This document shows positions 36,721 to 47,985 of a stretch of DNA of 64,000 bases, in pieces. A model generated the notes under the pieces. It did not search any database and had not been told where the DNA came from. It saw nothing but the letters and a program-made list of their open reading frames with translations. Within the stretch, counting starts at the first letter, position 1, and each line of letters starts with the position of its first letter. Position numbers and translations under genes: made by a program. The DNA comes from Gamsiella multidivaricata (Eukaryota; Mortierellomycota; Mortierellomycetes; Mortierellales; Mortierellaceae). The stretch spans positions 124,001 through 188,000 of the forward strand of contig NW_026251723.1 in the NCBI RefSeq assembly GCF_025024155.1, in the 5' to 3' direction.

Positions 36721-38612
36721 ATGATGCAAAGCTTAAGCCCGACCGAGTCTGTACTGATGGCTCCGTCGATTGTTTCTGACAGCATGGTCAACAAGAGCCT
36801 TCGAAACCAACTGAAGAGGCTGGAGATCAACCCCCGGTCTTCTTCGTCTAATATGGGTGTTGATGGCAATGGCGGCGGCCATGATGGTAGTGGTGGAGGT
36901 GGTGGAGCTGTTCCGTCGAGTGGCAAGATGTTGAGGAGACGCGCCCGAATGGACAGGCCTTGGAAGAGGGTGACATCTACGACGCCACTATCATCATTCT
37001 CAAAACAAGGTCAGGGACAACACCAGGATGATGGTATTGGTGGCGTTGCTGAGTCGAATCTCGGGATCGGATCAATCGACGGTGGTAAGGGTTCAAGAGC
37101 AGTGACAGGAGGTGCAGAGAGGGATGAGATGGCCGATGGAAATGGGCGGAAAAGAGGACGGGGAAGGAAACAGGCGAGACAGACCAAGCACAGTGACCAG
37201 AATGACGGGGACAGTAGCGTAACAGGAAGTGGGATCGGCAATGGGCGGAGGGCTAACAGGAGACGATCTGGATCAAGGAAGAGAGACGCCGCACATGCAT
37301 CGGATCGGAACCAGAACCAGACTCCGTACCGGAAACAGAGCCAGATGTATTACCGACACGCGCAGAACAACACTCAACAGCAGCCAAGATCACCGAATAC
37401 GATAATGAAGAGTTCACTCTTGCAGGGGATCCAGTCGCAATCGCTTCAGTTCAGCCAACTGACCCAATTGAAACTGCTCCAATACGAGTTTTTGATGGAT
37501 GAGTTCCTTGAGGTGATGCGCCTCCTCCCTTCGCTCCAGGTCCTTGATCTTGATATTGTCGCGCTAGTATCGATCAGATCCTCGACGCATACGTACTGCC
37601 ATGACCAGTATCGGCAACAACAACAGGTACGGCAGCAACAGCACACGAATATGATGGACACGGACACTTCTTTTGAAAACCAGGACGGAGAATGGCGCTC
37701 GAACGTACAAGGCAAAAATAACGAAGCCATGCTTGTGGATCAAGACGAGGAACGGACGCAATGGGATAGTAGCGGTGGATCACAGCAGCACAGTCGATGC
37801 CAAAATTACGGCGATGGGTTTCAGGGCAAGGAAAAGGACGGTGGACCGCGTTGGCGCTCGACATGCCAAGAGTGCGTCCAGCGACTTCGATCACAGCATC
37901 AGTTCCATTCGGTCAACTCGTTGACATTCAGAGGCACGATTATCGTCCCGGAGGTGGTGGCGTTCTTCCCGAATCTGGGGACACTGGCATTGGAAGAGGG
38001 ACTTAGTCGATTGGCCCCGTATCCCAGCTTTGACAGCAATGGATTCAGTAGTAGGGCCGACACGGACGGCTGTATGAATAACAACGATAGTAATAGGGGT
38101 GGTGCTTACGGAAGCGGAAACTGCAGCAGTAGCTTCTGTATGGAGAGCGACAGCGACAGCATGGATGTAACGGTTAGTCGACTGTCGAGCATGGTCGACG
38201 ACTTGGCACAGACACTCTTGAATGGTTGCCCCAGCTTGCATCGACTTGTCTTGAACGAGCCATTGTTAGTAGATGATTATCTAGGCCAGGAGCTGCACCG
38301 ACATGGTGGACCGCAGCGGCTAACGCTGGTATTGAAGGCGATCCCGCGGTTGGAGCAGTTTGTCGTACATTCGAAGGTGGTGGCCAGATGCCCCGGCTTG
38401 GTGGAGACCTTGCTTGAGTACCATTACCCGCATCTCACGTCCTTCCAAGTTCTCGATGATGCAGAGCAGCAACACCAGCACCAGCTATACCAGCAGCAGC
38501 AACAGTACAGCAAGCCTCCTTTTGCTCAGGTAATAGCAGTGTGGATACTTTTCTATGAACTCTGTTATTGAGAGTATCCATGGGCTTTGCTTCGGCGGAT
38601 ATTGTTCAGAAA

Positions 38613-38646
<34 letters not shown>

Positions 38647-40111
38647 CTTGAAAATACACCACCTCCTCATCTCTCTCAACAATAACAGAAGCAACAGCAA
38701 CAACAACGATAACAATCGGTTACTTTGCCTAACGAGTATTCATCTTGCACACCCTCTTCAGCGTGATCAACTGCAGTCTCAGCCTCTGCCCCATCGGTCG
38801 CAGCAATTGTACCAGCAACGGTACCATGAACAGCAGCAGTACCAAGAGCAGCACGACCCGAACCAGAGCCAGCGCCAGCAAGCCCCATTCCTGCAGCAGA
38901 CCCTTGAGACCCAACGACAAGAGCAACAGCAACTCGACACGTTACTCCAGCTTCGCAAGGCCTGTTTCCGGATCCTGGAATGCTGTCCACAGCTCCAGAC
39001 CTTTGAGTCCAAGGTGCCACTTTCACTCCAGGACCTGATCGCGTCGATCCCTCGATGGGCTTGTGGGCATTTGCTGACTGTGCTAAGACTTGAGATCCAG
39101 GAGCTTACCGTCGACGAGAGATTGGATCTCGAGGAAGAAGAGGTGATGCAGATGTTTATCAAGAGTCTGTTCAAAGGCACCAACAACTGCGGCGATGGAA
39201 ATATTAGCGGCGCGGACAACCGTTCGGACGCTTCTTTGGCTAGGGGGTCGCAGTCTCAATCGATCAACGCATTATCTTCGCTTTCAAAACCGTCTAGTGC
39301 GTCCTCGCCGTTCTACCCATCCAGCGATTCTTCATACAACCTACCTAGCGACCGTTCGTCCGGCTGGGCATCAGGATCAGGAGCTGGGTCAGGAGCTGGA
39401 TCAGGATCTGATTGGTCGAGGCCCGCATCTGCGGCGTCCGGCAGTGGTGCCTCTGGATCCTCCATATCGGGGTCTGATGCATCGTCCGGCGCAGCCTCTC
39501 AACAGGACTCGATCTCGTCGTCGTCAAGAGCCGTATATAGCAGTGACTCATCATCCACGTCGTCAGACCATTCCTGCACTCCTGCGAACAACAGCAACGA
39601 TAACTGCAATAGCAACAGTAACGACTGCAGCAATAATAATGACTCTATGTCGCCAACCCCATCCTCTGTACAACTCACATCAATATTACCGTCAAATCTA
39701 CCCACCGTGACCGCCAACAATACCTCCTCAGGCAGTGATCAGAGCAGTGCTTCCAGTTGGTACCAGCGCCACTACCTACGTTCAGTTCCGCTACCTCATT
39801 CTCAAGGTCAAACTCTAGGCCAGGGATACGAGCATAGACAGGGGCAAGGAGGACGCCATCGCTTACCTCTACCACCACCACCACCGCCGCCGCCGCCACC
39901 GGCAAACTCAGCGATGCCCATGTCTGCATCTTCGTCCTTGGCATCCCCGGGGGGATGCGCCGACTACTGCCAATTCAAGTCGGTCGGCCGGCTCATCGCG
40001 CTGCAGTTCTTGGTTGAGCATCATTTGATTTATCTCCCTAAGCTCGATCGTTTCTTCCTTGGAAACCGTATGTATAAAATTCCGACACAGTGTAGTAGCA
40101 CTGTCTCTTAA
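36721..40111 (+). CDS. Leucine-rich-repeat protein (fungal F-box/LRR-like), possibly 3'-truncated
   Basis: About 1091 residues in two exons, 36721-38529 and probably 38645-40111. The donor CAG|gtaata is clear. The phase-compatible acceptor is the end of a (CA)n run at 38643-38644; the alternative acceptor at 38688 would break the frame. The N-terminal 250 residues are low complexity (Gly, Arg, Gln, Asn). Irregular leucine repeats follow: LTQLKLLQYEFLMDEFLEVM, LLPSLQVLDLDIVAL, FFPNLGTLALEEGLS, CPSLHRLVLNE, then in exon 2 LRKACFRILECCPQLQTFES and LLTVLRLEIQELTVDERLD. A Ser/Gly/Asn-rich insert and a polyPro run separate these from a last segment, LIYLPKLDRFFLGNRMYKIP, after which the protein stops within eight residues. 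No F-box is visible at the N terminus. An AATAAA at 40152-40157 follows the stop. Expanded families of such proteins are common in Mortierella-type genomes. Confidence 0.75.
38615..38643. repeat. (CA)n microsatellite at an intron 3' end
   Basis: About 14 CA units end directly in CAG, the acceptor that keeps the LRR gene in frame. It replaces the usual pyrimidine tract. Confidence 0.85.
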
Positions 40112-40481
40112 GGAGGAATCTACGGTACCAAAGGCAGGGAAAGTGTCTAACAATAAAAGGCGGCTAGTAAACAAGCGCGGACAAAATCGGAGATACATGC
40201 TCTCGTACCCATTATAGGCCTATTTCTCTATAAAAAATGTTTAAGCCCACAGTGCTATATTTAATGCAGTGACAAGGGTTGTTATCTGTCCTTCTAGACA
40301 ACAACTTCAGCTGAAGCTAACGATCCAACGGAAGATAAGTGCGCATTAATAAGAAGATTTGTTTTCTCCTCAGCGAAAACCCGATATGCATGTATAGACA
40401 ATATGAGTTTGCTGCTGCGTGTCCATAGGTCGTTAGGTTGTCCACAATAATTTGGCAGGAGCTTGGGTACAAAAAAAAAAG
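40112..40481. other. Sequence between LRR gene stop and left arm of the inverted repeat
   Basis: 370 bp, AT-rich, with AATAAA at 40152-40157 and an A10 run abutting the left arm. No gene or target-site duplication recognised. Confidence 0.5.
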
Positions 40482-42400
40482 GAAAATAATGTTGGAAGCC
40501 GTAGTGGGATTGATCCTAATTCAAGCGACTAGTGCTCGTGTCCTGACGATGACAGAAGGCATGAGTCCAAGGTACAGCTGCCTGCTTTTGGTCCGTCCGC
40601 ATATGTAGAGTTGCTTGAGTGTGTGCGGGGAGAGTCATTCGCAAATAAGGATTTGAGATGGGCATTGAAGTTGTATAGCACGTTGGCATATTGGCATTTC
40701 TGGTGAGTGGTGGATCTGTTTTTCTGGATGGGTGAGGATGATATTCTGTGGACCGTCTGTAAACATCCAGGCTGGACATGTCCTCTTTTATTTGGTTTTT
40801 TGTGGCGCGCATGTGTGTATTGGTTACCACAGTGCGCTGTAGTCAATCAATAGCTAGGGCATCATGGACGGTGCAAGCTTGACGGTGCAAGCCTTACAAT
40901 GTGCGCATTGAGGTGTTCAGCAGCCAGGAACAATCGATAGACATCTCTAGCATAAAAAAACAAAAAAAAACAGTGCCTTTGTTCGAAAATTGGGACTCCA
41001 TGCAGTATCATACGCGCCTTGTGTAAACAAAACCTAACAACGAGGCTGTGTGTGAGCCATAGAGCTGCAGAGCTGCACTGACGGACAACTCTATTTCTCC
41101 ACAAAGCAACTTAAACCTACGCACAGCACTTGATGGGACACGGTTCAAATGAAGCATGCATTTGCAATGAGCAACCATTCAGCTCGTCTCTTCTTCTACC
41201 TCTCCTTCTCTGCTTCTCCCTGTATTTTTAAATTTAGTTATTTACGTATGTGAGTATGTAAGTATGCCTTTTTTTTTTTTTTTTTTGAGAAAAATAAAAA
41301 AAAGAGTGTAGTGCCGAAGCACTGACCCCAGAAGGGGTGCCAAAAATTCTGGCCAACTGAAAGATGCATACTTTGAGAGGCGTAATGCACCAGGGCCTGG
41401 ACCTCCCAACTTACTAGGTGCCTCCCGCAGGAAGTATGCCATTGCGTCTAAAGGCCCTGCTCCCGAAAGAGCACCCTCAAAAGAGGGCAACCTCCGACGG
41501 AAAGACTTAATCGCGAGTAAACCAATACCCGGTCAAGCATGATCCATTCGGAGAACCCCAATAGCGAGCTACGAGCCTTACCTTCATAGGGTTTAGGACC
41601 CGCTCGCGCCACCAAAGGGGGTCGAGCCTCCAGAACACAACAGCAACTTGACGCCCTCACTGCGTCGGGCCCCTACTCCTTACACGCCCACAGTTAAGAG
41701 GCGTACTCAAGATATAGAGTAGGAACCGGCAGAACTCCACTACGCAGAGCCTTAGAGAGCATCTAGCAGGCCAGTTGGTCCAATAGAACGATAGAGAAAA
41801 GAAAAAACCTCGAGGAGAAGAGTCGGTTTTATACTCCAAGGGTGACTGTCGTCCCTATGAACCCACTGAGACAAGCAAGGAACTGATTCTGTGGCGACCT
41901 GTTCACCTTGCTGATAAGATGAATTGAAGCCTGTTACGCTCGATGGGACAGCATTTGATTCCCAGTCACAGTACGCGCCGCATGTCGAGTAAGATATCCT
42001 GCAAGCAATCCATACTGCAATCCTCCTTGAGGCTCCTAGCCTGGGAGGAGCTCTCCTTCAGCTCCTCCTAGGTCAAGGAACGTACTTTCTCAGGCACAGC
42101 ACAACCTTAATCAAACAGAGACGCACTCAGCCTATAGTACGCCATCTAATGTATAGGCTCACCGACGATAGTTGGATTGTACAGTCCACATTCGGATTAA
42201 GGTACACCTTGGCTCTTGACCCGAAATATAGTCGACGTATGATTTGGGTCGTATCTAGGTGTTGAGGAGAATCAGAATCTGGCAGGACCTCCATTCGCAA
42301 CTGCTTCGTCCATATCCTCACTATGCCTAGAGGAATTCAGGATCATCTACGAACAGCTGCCAAGGACGACAAGGACGACAAGGACGACAAGGACTATGAG
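40482..42400 (+). repeat. Left arm of the inverted repeat
   Basis: Outer end GAAAATAATGTTGGAAGCC, inner end inside four GACGACAAG units followed by GACTATGAG. See the parent entry. Confidence 0.95.
41267..41838 (-). mobile_element. LINE-like tail with UUCG hairpin, left-arm copy
   Basis: Mirror of 43628-44198; the poly(A) appears here as T18 at 41267-41284. Confidence 0.5.
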
Positions 42401-43045
42401 GCGGAGCAGCTCAAGCAAGAACTAACTGGTCGTGCAGAAGCCATCAAATGGCTGAAGGATTTTGGTATACTCACGTACCTTAAGTATTGCGAGGGCAAAG
42501 GCCCTACACAGTAGCTCATGGGTGCCATCAAGAGTGTCTCGATCAGTGAGAAGCTTAAGAGCTTCATCCTACCGGCCGGGAGTGTAACCCTGATCGGCGA
42601 GGGCAATGAAGGCAAAGATGACGATCCTTCCGACACGAATTATTCTTTACGGAGCAGCAACGATGCCGAGCCACTCAAGAACAGTGCTTCCAAGCGTATC
42701 ATGGAGCGTCGGTCTGGCCAACATAAGATGGAACTGCTGCTAGACGTGAGCTCTTCTCAAGAATCGGGCGTACTTGAGGGAGAACCGCATGAGCAGGCGG
42801 TGCAGGATCTGCAGGACGCTCTGAACATATGCCGCGCTGTGTTTTCTCAAAAAAAGAGGCGCTTGCTATCCTCTGACGTCCAGCCTGCACAGTCGCTTAC
42901 TTGCAGTATTGCCACAATCGTGAGAAACGGGCTAGATATACTGAGTGATGTGATTGCACTTGAAGTAGGGTTGGAGGGGCAAGTTACTATTGCTACCATT
43001 GATACCATGGAAGCGCCGGACAATGAGCCAGAGGAGAGACAATGA
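42323..43045 (+). pseudogene. Unrecognised ORF spanning left arm and spacer, with one in-frame TAG
   Basis: ATG at 42323 in the left arm, TAG at 42512-42514, then the same frame resumes immediately (CTC ATG GGT) and runs to TGA at 43043-43045. The first part (63 residues) has an Asp/Lys repeat KDDKDDKDDKDY, from GACGACAAG repeats, and a helical segment QELTGRAEAIKWLKDFGIL. The second part (175 residues) is acidic with a possible helical region HEQAVQDLQDALNICRAVFS. The right arm contains only the mirrored first 78 bases or so. I do not recognise a family. It could be a TAG-interrupted relic of one 240-residue protein or two separate ORFs. Confidence 0.35.
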
Positions 43046-43064
43046 AATTTTTTCTTAATCCCGT

Positions 43065-44983
43065 CTCATAGTCCTTGTCGTCCTTGTCGTCCTTGTCGTC
43101 CTTGGCAGCTGTTCGTAGATGATCCTGAATTCCTCTAGGCATAGTGAGGATATGGACGAAGCAGTTGCGAATGGAGGTCCTGCCAGATTCTGATTCTCCT
43201 CAACACCTAGATACGACCCAAATCATACGTCGACTATATTTCGGGTCAAGAGCCAAGGTGTACCTTAATCCGAATGTGGACTGTACAATCCAACTATCGT
43301 CGGTGAGCCTATACATTAGATGGCGTACTATAGGCTGAGTGCGTCTCTGTTTGATTAAGGTTGTGCTGTGCCTGAGAAAGTACGTTCCTTGACCTAGGAG
43401 GAGCTGAAGGAGAGCTCCTCCCAGGCTAGGAGCCTCAAGGAGGATTGCAGTATGGATTGCTTGCAGGATATCTTACTCGACATGCGGCGCGTACTGTGAC
43501 TGGGAATCAAATGCTGTCCCATCGAGCGTAACAGGCTTCAATTCATCTTATCAGCAAGGTGAACAGGTCGCCACAGAATCAGTTCCTTGCTTGTCTCAGT
43601 GGGTTCATAGGGACGACAGTCACCCTTGGAGTATAAAACCGACTCTTCTCCTCGAGGTTTTTTCTTTTCTCTATCGTTCTATTGGACCAACTGGCCTGCT
43701 AGATGCTCTCTAAGGCTCTGCGTAGTGGAGTTCTGCCGGTTCCTACTCTATATCTTGAGTACGCCTCTTAACTGTGGGCGTGTAAGGAGTAGGGGCCCGA
43801 CGCAGTGAGGGCGTCAAGTTGCTGTTGTGTTCTGGAGGCTCGACCCCCTTTGGTGGCGCGAGCGGGTCCTAAACCCTATGAAGGTAAGGCTCGTAGCTCG
43901 CTATTGGGGTTCTCCGAATGGATCATGCTTGACCGGGTATTGGTTTACTCGCGATTAAGTCTTTCCGTCGGAGGTTGCCCTCTTTTGAGGGTGCTCTTTC
44001 GGGAGCAGGGCCTTTAGACGCAATGGCATACTTCCTGCGGGAGGCACCTAGTAAGTTGGGAGGTCCAGGCCCTGGTGCATTACGCCTCTCAAAGTATGCA
44101 TCTTTCAGTTGGCCAGAATTTTTGGCACCCCTTCTGGGGTCAGTGCTTCGGCACTACACTCTTTTTTTTATTTTTCTCAAAAAAAAAAAAAAAAAAGGCA
44201 TACTTACATACTCACATACGTAAATAACTAAATTTAAAAATACAGGGAGAAGCAGAGAAGGAGAGGTAGAAGAAGAGACGAGCTGAATGGTTGCTCATTG
44301 CAAATGCATGCTTCATTTGAACCGTGTCCCATCAAGTGCTGTGCGTAGGTTTAAGTTGCTTTGTGGAGAAATAGAGTTGTCCGTCAGTGCAGCTCTGCAG
44401 CTCTATGGCTCACACACAGCCTCGTTGTTAGGTTTTGTTTACACAAGGCGCGTATGATACTGCATGGAGTCCCAATTTTCGAACAAAGGCACTGTTTTTT
44501 TTTGTTTTTTTATGCTAGAGATGTCTATCGATTGTTCCTGGCTGCTGAACACCTCAATGCGCACATTGTAAGGCTTGCACCGTCAAGCTTGCACCGTCCA
44601 TGATGCCCTAGCTATTGATTGACTACAGCGCACTGTGGTAACCAATACACACATGCGCGCCACAAAAAACCAAATAAAAGAGGACATGTCCAGCCTGGAT
44701 GTTTACAGACGGTCCACAGAATATCATCCTCACCCATCCAGAAAAACAGATCCACCACTCACCAGAAATGCCAATATGCCAACGTGCTATACAACTTCAA
44801 TGCCCATCTCAAATCCTTATTTGCGAATGACTCTCCCCGCACACACTCAAGCAACTCTACATATGCGGACGGACCAAAAGCAGGCAGCTGTACCTTGGAC
44901 TCATGCCTTCTGTCATCGTCAGGACACGAGCACTAGTCGCTTGAATTAGGATCAATCCCACTACGGCTTCCAACATTATTTTC
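43065..44983 (-). repeat. Right arm of the inverted repeat
   Basis: Begins CTCATAGTCCTTGTCGTCC and ends CCAACATTATTTTC. It mirrors the left arm with no difference seen in any segment compared. Confidence 0.95.
43628..44198 (+). mobile_element. LINE-like tail with UUCG hairpin, right-arm copy
   Basis: Starts at GGAGTATAAAACCGAC (TATA-like) with a CT-rich stretch. It contains no long ORF. It ends with two adjacent hairpins: ACCCC-TTCT-GGGGT (44127-44140) and AGTGC-TTCG-GCACT (44142-44155, a cUUCGg loop). T8, ATTTTTCTC and A18 (44181-44198) follow. A structured end plus poly(A) suggests a non-LTR retrotransposon or a SINE-like RNA. The T8 after the hairpin could also be a Pol III terminator. 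Classification is inference. Confidence 0.45.
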
Positions 44984-45293
44984 ATTTTTTTTCATTTTTT
45001 TATACAGTACGCACTATGGGGCGGTCAAAATTACCCAGATAGTGAGAAAACTTCACTTTACTGCTTTACGGCTTTAAGCCCCACTCCAGAGTGAAGAAAG
45101 CAACCAAAGAAATACAATTGAGAAGAGAGAATAAATGAGGGAGTCCAACCATGAAATGATCCTCCAAAGAAGGAAATGAGGGAAAGCCTGGCTCCATCGA
45201 GAGGTGGTTGAGGTCGAGGTTGAGGCTGGGTTTGAGAGAGAAAATGAACGAAAGACCGTATCGAGGTATGCACGCGTCCATAGCGACGCACTT
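44984..45293. other. Junction between inverted repeat and the CDC20 3' end
   Basis: AT-rich run ATTTTTTTTCATTTTTTT directly after the right arm, then about 230 bp presumably including the CDC20 3' UTR. A TACAGTACGCACTATGGGG motif at about 45003 resembles a Tc1/mariner-type terminus, but no partner was found. Confidence 0.4.
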
Positions 45294-47985
45294 TCATCGG
45301 ATCCGAGTCATTGACGAGATACTCTTTCCCTTAATCGTGGTCCCACTTCCTCCGACCCCTCCAATTCCACTTCCACCAGCCCCGCCCCTCCGATCATCGT
45401 CTTCGTCATCTCCCAGCGTCCCACCAAAAGAACCTGCCCTCGTCAACGTCGCATTCCGTTTTGCCTTCACATCTTTCTTAGTCTGCCTCTCAAACAGCTT
45501 CCAGAATTTCAAATTCTCATCGCTCGCAACCGTCGCCACCGTCTGTCCGTCCGGTGAAATCGCCGTGTGCAGGATTCTCGAGTCATGCGCAGGGATATCA
45601 ATCACCTTGTTCATTGACGGGTACCCGTACACGGACAGATTGTTGTCGGGATACCCATGCGACGACATGAATTCCCTGTACTCGGTCGACCATACGATTG
45701 AAGTCACCTGCGAGCCCGTGTTGACCGTGCTCACTCGTGCACCAGTCGAGGTGTTCCAAAAATGGATCTGTTTATCGTACGTGCCTCCTCCAGACGCCAG
45801 TAAGTTATTCTGCCACGGACACCAAGCCAGTGCCTATCATGATAAAGCAAAACAAAGAAAGATACATAAGTATGTGTCAGCGTCGCGTCCTTCATAAAAT
45901 TGTGATGATCAAAAGTCTCGACCCATTGAGTTCGCTCTTTACCTTGACGGCAGCGGTATGGTTCGACTTGGTGTACCTCGGCGCTGTCGTCCGGGCATCC
46001 CAAATATTTACCAAGTTATCATTCCCTCCACTCGCCAGCTGCTGTCCATCAGCCCTCCAAACAAGTCCACAGACCTCGTTCGTATGGTTGATCAGCTCCG
46101 CGACTTTGTGGTTCTGAATCCTCACATCATGGTTCCAAATCGATCCGTCCCTACACCCAGAGCTTAAAATATGTTTGTCCCAAGCCAGGACTCCAACTCT
46201 CGCCACATGGCCCGTCATCGACCGCACCTTCGTTTTTGTCTCAATATCCCAGATCTGTGTATCTCCATCAAACGTTCCCACCGCCAGATACAGTCCATCA
46301 TACGCCCATGATACCGATGCGATCGCATCTGTCCCTCCCGTCAGCGTCAACAACGACTCCGCATGTCCGGACTCCGCATCCCAGATAAAGACTGACTTAT
46401 CTAAACCGATCGCCACAATATTCGAACACGACCAATCCAACAAATTCAGATAATAATCGTCCCTCAACCCAGGCGCATCCAGCACCTTCTCGGGGCTTGA
46501 CAAGATCGTCCGCTTCTTCAACAGCAGATTCGAATTCGACCGCGTAAAACTCGGGTGGCGACTGTAGATCTTCCGCACTGCCGAGGACGCATCCCGCCCG
46601 TTGCTGCCGTCCATTGAGGGCGGTTCGGCCGAAAATGCAAGCATACGGCTGTCGAGGTTGATCCCGCAGGCTTCGGCGATCTGTTGACTGTATGCAACGC
46701 TGGCCTCATCTGTGAGTTCTGATCCGCCCGAGAACGAAGGGTGACGGACGAGCTCCAACTTCGCCTGTGCGCTGCTCATATTCGTTGCCGTTCTGTTAGG
46801 TATAAAGCGGTCGCCCTAGAAGAAAATTGTGGAGATAAAGAATTAAAAGTCAATAACTATGCTTGCCACCATAAAAAAAAAATTGCAATCGAAAGTAGTT
46901 GCCAAGCGGTCTCAGAAAAAAAGACAACAGACGAAGGTGTAGCTCCGTACCTGATTGTACACTTTTCGCCCTCGCTTCGGTGAAGTCCCACTCCCGAGCC
47001 AATCATTCGTCACAACCTCCAACTTCGTCGTTAACCCACCCGAGCTAATCGTCCTTGTCAGACTCGATGCCGCTTGTGCCGCCAACGACTTTGGTGGTTC
47101 CTGAGTCTGCTTCGACGACATCGGTAGTCCACTCATACTCGCCACGCGTCCATACCCCCGTGCGCGCTGTGGTGAATGCGATGGTGTTGATGATGAGATA
47201 GAGGTGGATGGAGTCTTTGGTGTCTTGATCCCCAGCTGCAAAGGTGATGAGAACAACGACGGCGTAGTCGTAGCAAAAGTCGCACCGCTCGGTGTAGTCG
47301 GGACCATGCCTGTTGTACTGATTGATCGTTTACCGAGAACGGATTTCGGAGTTGTAGATATAGCGGACAATGAGGACAGGAACAAGGCTTTGTTGGCGTT
47401 CAATTGCTTCGAGTCGCTTATCCCGCTGTTTGTTGAAGAAGAGGAGGAATAAGGTGTAGCGGGGGTGGTACTCGGCGTAGTAAGGTTATTGCTGATATTA
47501 TCCTTGTTGCTGTCTCTGAGAACGGACGGGGACCCAAACAAAGACGAGATGGATCCTGCTGTTGTTAACGATGTTATTGCTCCTGAAGTTAAACCAGCGC
47601 CTGCGGTAGCGGAGGCAGAGAAACGAGATGAACCACCATTGAGGAAGCCACTGCTGCCGCCGACACCTCTTCGCCCAGGTGTGGATAGTCCTGCAGACAG
47701 GGCCATGAGATGCTTCGCATAACGGGCTGTTTCCCTGGACTGCTGAGATGGTCTTTCTGCTCCCGTGGCACTTCCTCCTTTTTCTGATACAACGGTTCCT
47801 GAAAGTCGCTTGGACGGTGATGTGCCTGTGGCAGAGAGTAAATGCGGCAAGAGCGCCTTCTTGACAGGACTCGATCGTGTGGAGGTAGTGGCGCGAGATG
47901 GCGAGCGAGAATGGAATGTTGTAGCAGGAGACTTTGGCAGGACCATCGTCGCTGTCCGGTTCTGTTCTGGAGTTCTTGGTGTCAT
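45294..47985 (-). CDS. CDC20: Cdc20/Slp1-type activator of the anaphase-promoting complex
   Basis: WD40 co-activator that brings substrates to APC/C and is the target of the spindle checkpoint; nuclear/cytosolic. Three exons on the minus strand: 47985-46951, 46815-45943, 45833-45294 (introns 135 and 109 bp, both phase 0), 815 residues. I chose the ATG at 47985 (MTPRTPEQNR); an upstream in-frame ATG at 48216 would add 77 low-complexity residues and is probably 5' leader. The N-terminal 345 residues are Ser/Thr-rich and disordered. Exon 2 opens with the C-box GDRFIPNR. A Mad2-binding-like KKRTILSSPEKVL is followed by DAPGLRDDYYLNLLDWS, which fits Cdc20 (DYYLN) rather than Cdh1 (DFYLN). Seven WD repeats include ASGGNDNLVNIWDAR, NNLLASGGGTYDKQIHFW and DENLKFW. 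The C-terminal Ile-Arg tail (RIR-stop) for APC/C docking is present. Its length exceeds typical Cdc20 because of the N-terminal extension. Confidence 0.95.

Larger units (their letters stand above)
40482..44983. repeat. 4.5-kb inverted repeat (two 1919-bp arms, 664-bp spacer)
   Basis: Left arm 40482-42400 is the reverse complement of right arm 43065-44983. Every mirrored pair of positions adds to 85465, so the arms have no net indel. Eleven ORFs in the left arm recur with identical translations in the right arm. Even the T18/A18 run and the 8- and 5-base runs beside it have equal length. The repeat stops sharply at GGACTATGAG (inner) and GAAAATAATG (outer). The arms contain a LINE-like tail and about 785 bp beyond its poly(A). 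No intact transposase or reverse transcriptase is present. Confidence 0.95.

Noticed and set aside
40073..40097. GTATGT at the LRR-gene 3' end as an intron donor
   Set aside because: Reading through keeps GNRMYKIP, which looks like normal protein. No acceptable downstream exon was found.
42518..43045. Tyrosine recombinase or reverse transcriptase in the palindrome core
   Set aside because: None of the catalytic motifs of either family is visible in any frame.
40482..44983. Palindrome as a classical long-TIR DNA transposon
   Set aside because: No flanking target-site duplication, no transposase in the spacer, and each arm includes a poly(A)-tailed element plus sequence beyond it.
45003..45040. 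Tc1/mariner terminus (TACAGTACGCACTATGGGG)
   Set aside because: No inverted partner or transposase found in the window, so it is kept only as a remark.
46912..46950. CDC20 exon 1 continuing to the stop at 46912
   Set aside because: Residues after YNQ are intron (gtacgg donor). The C-box GDRFIPNR follows directly in the next exon.
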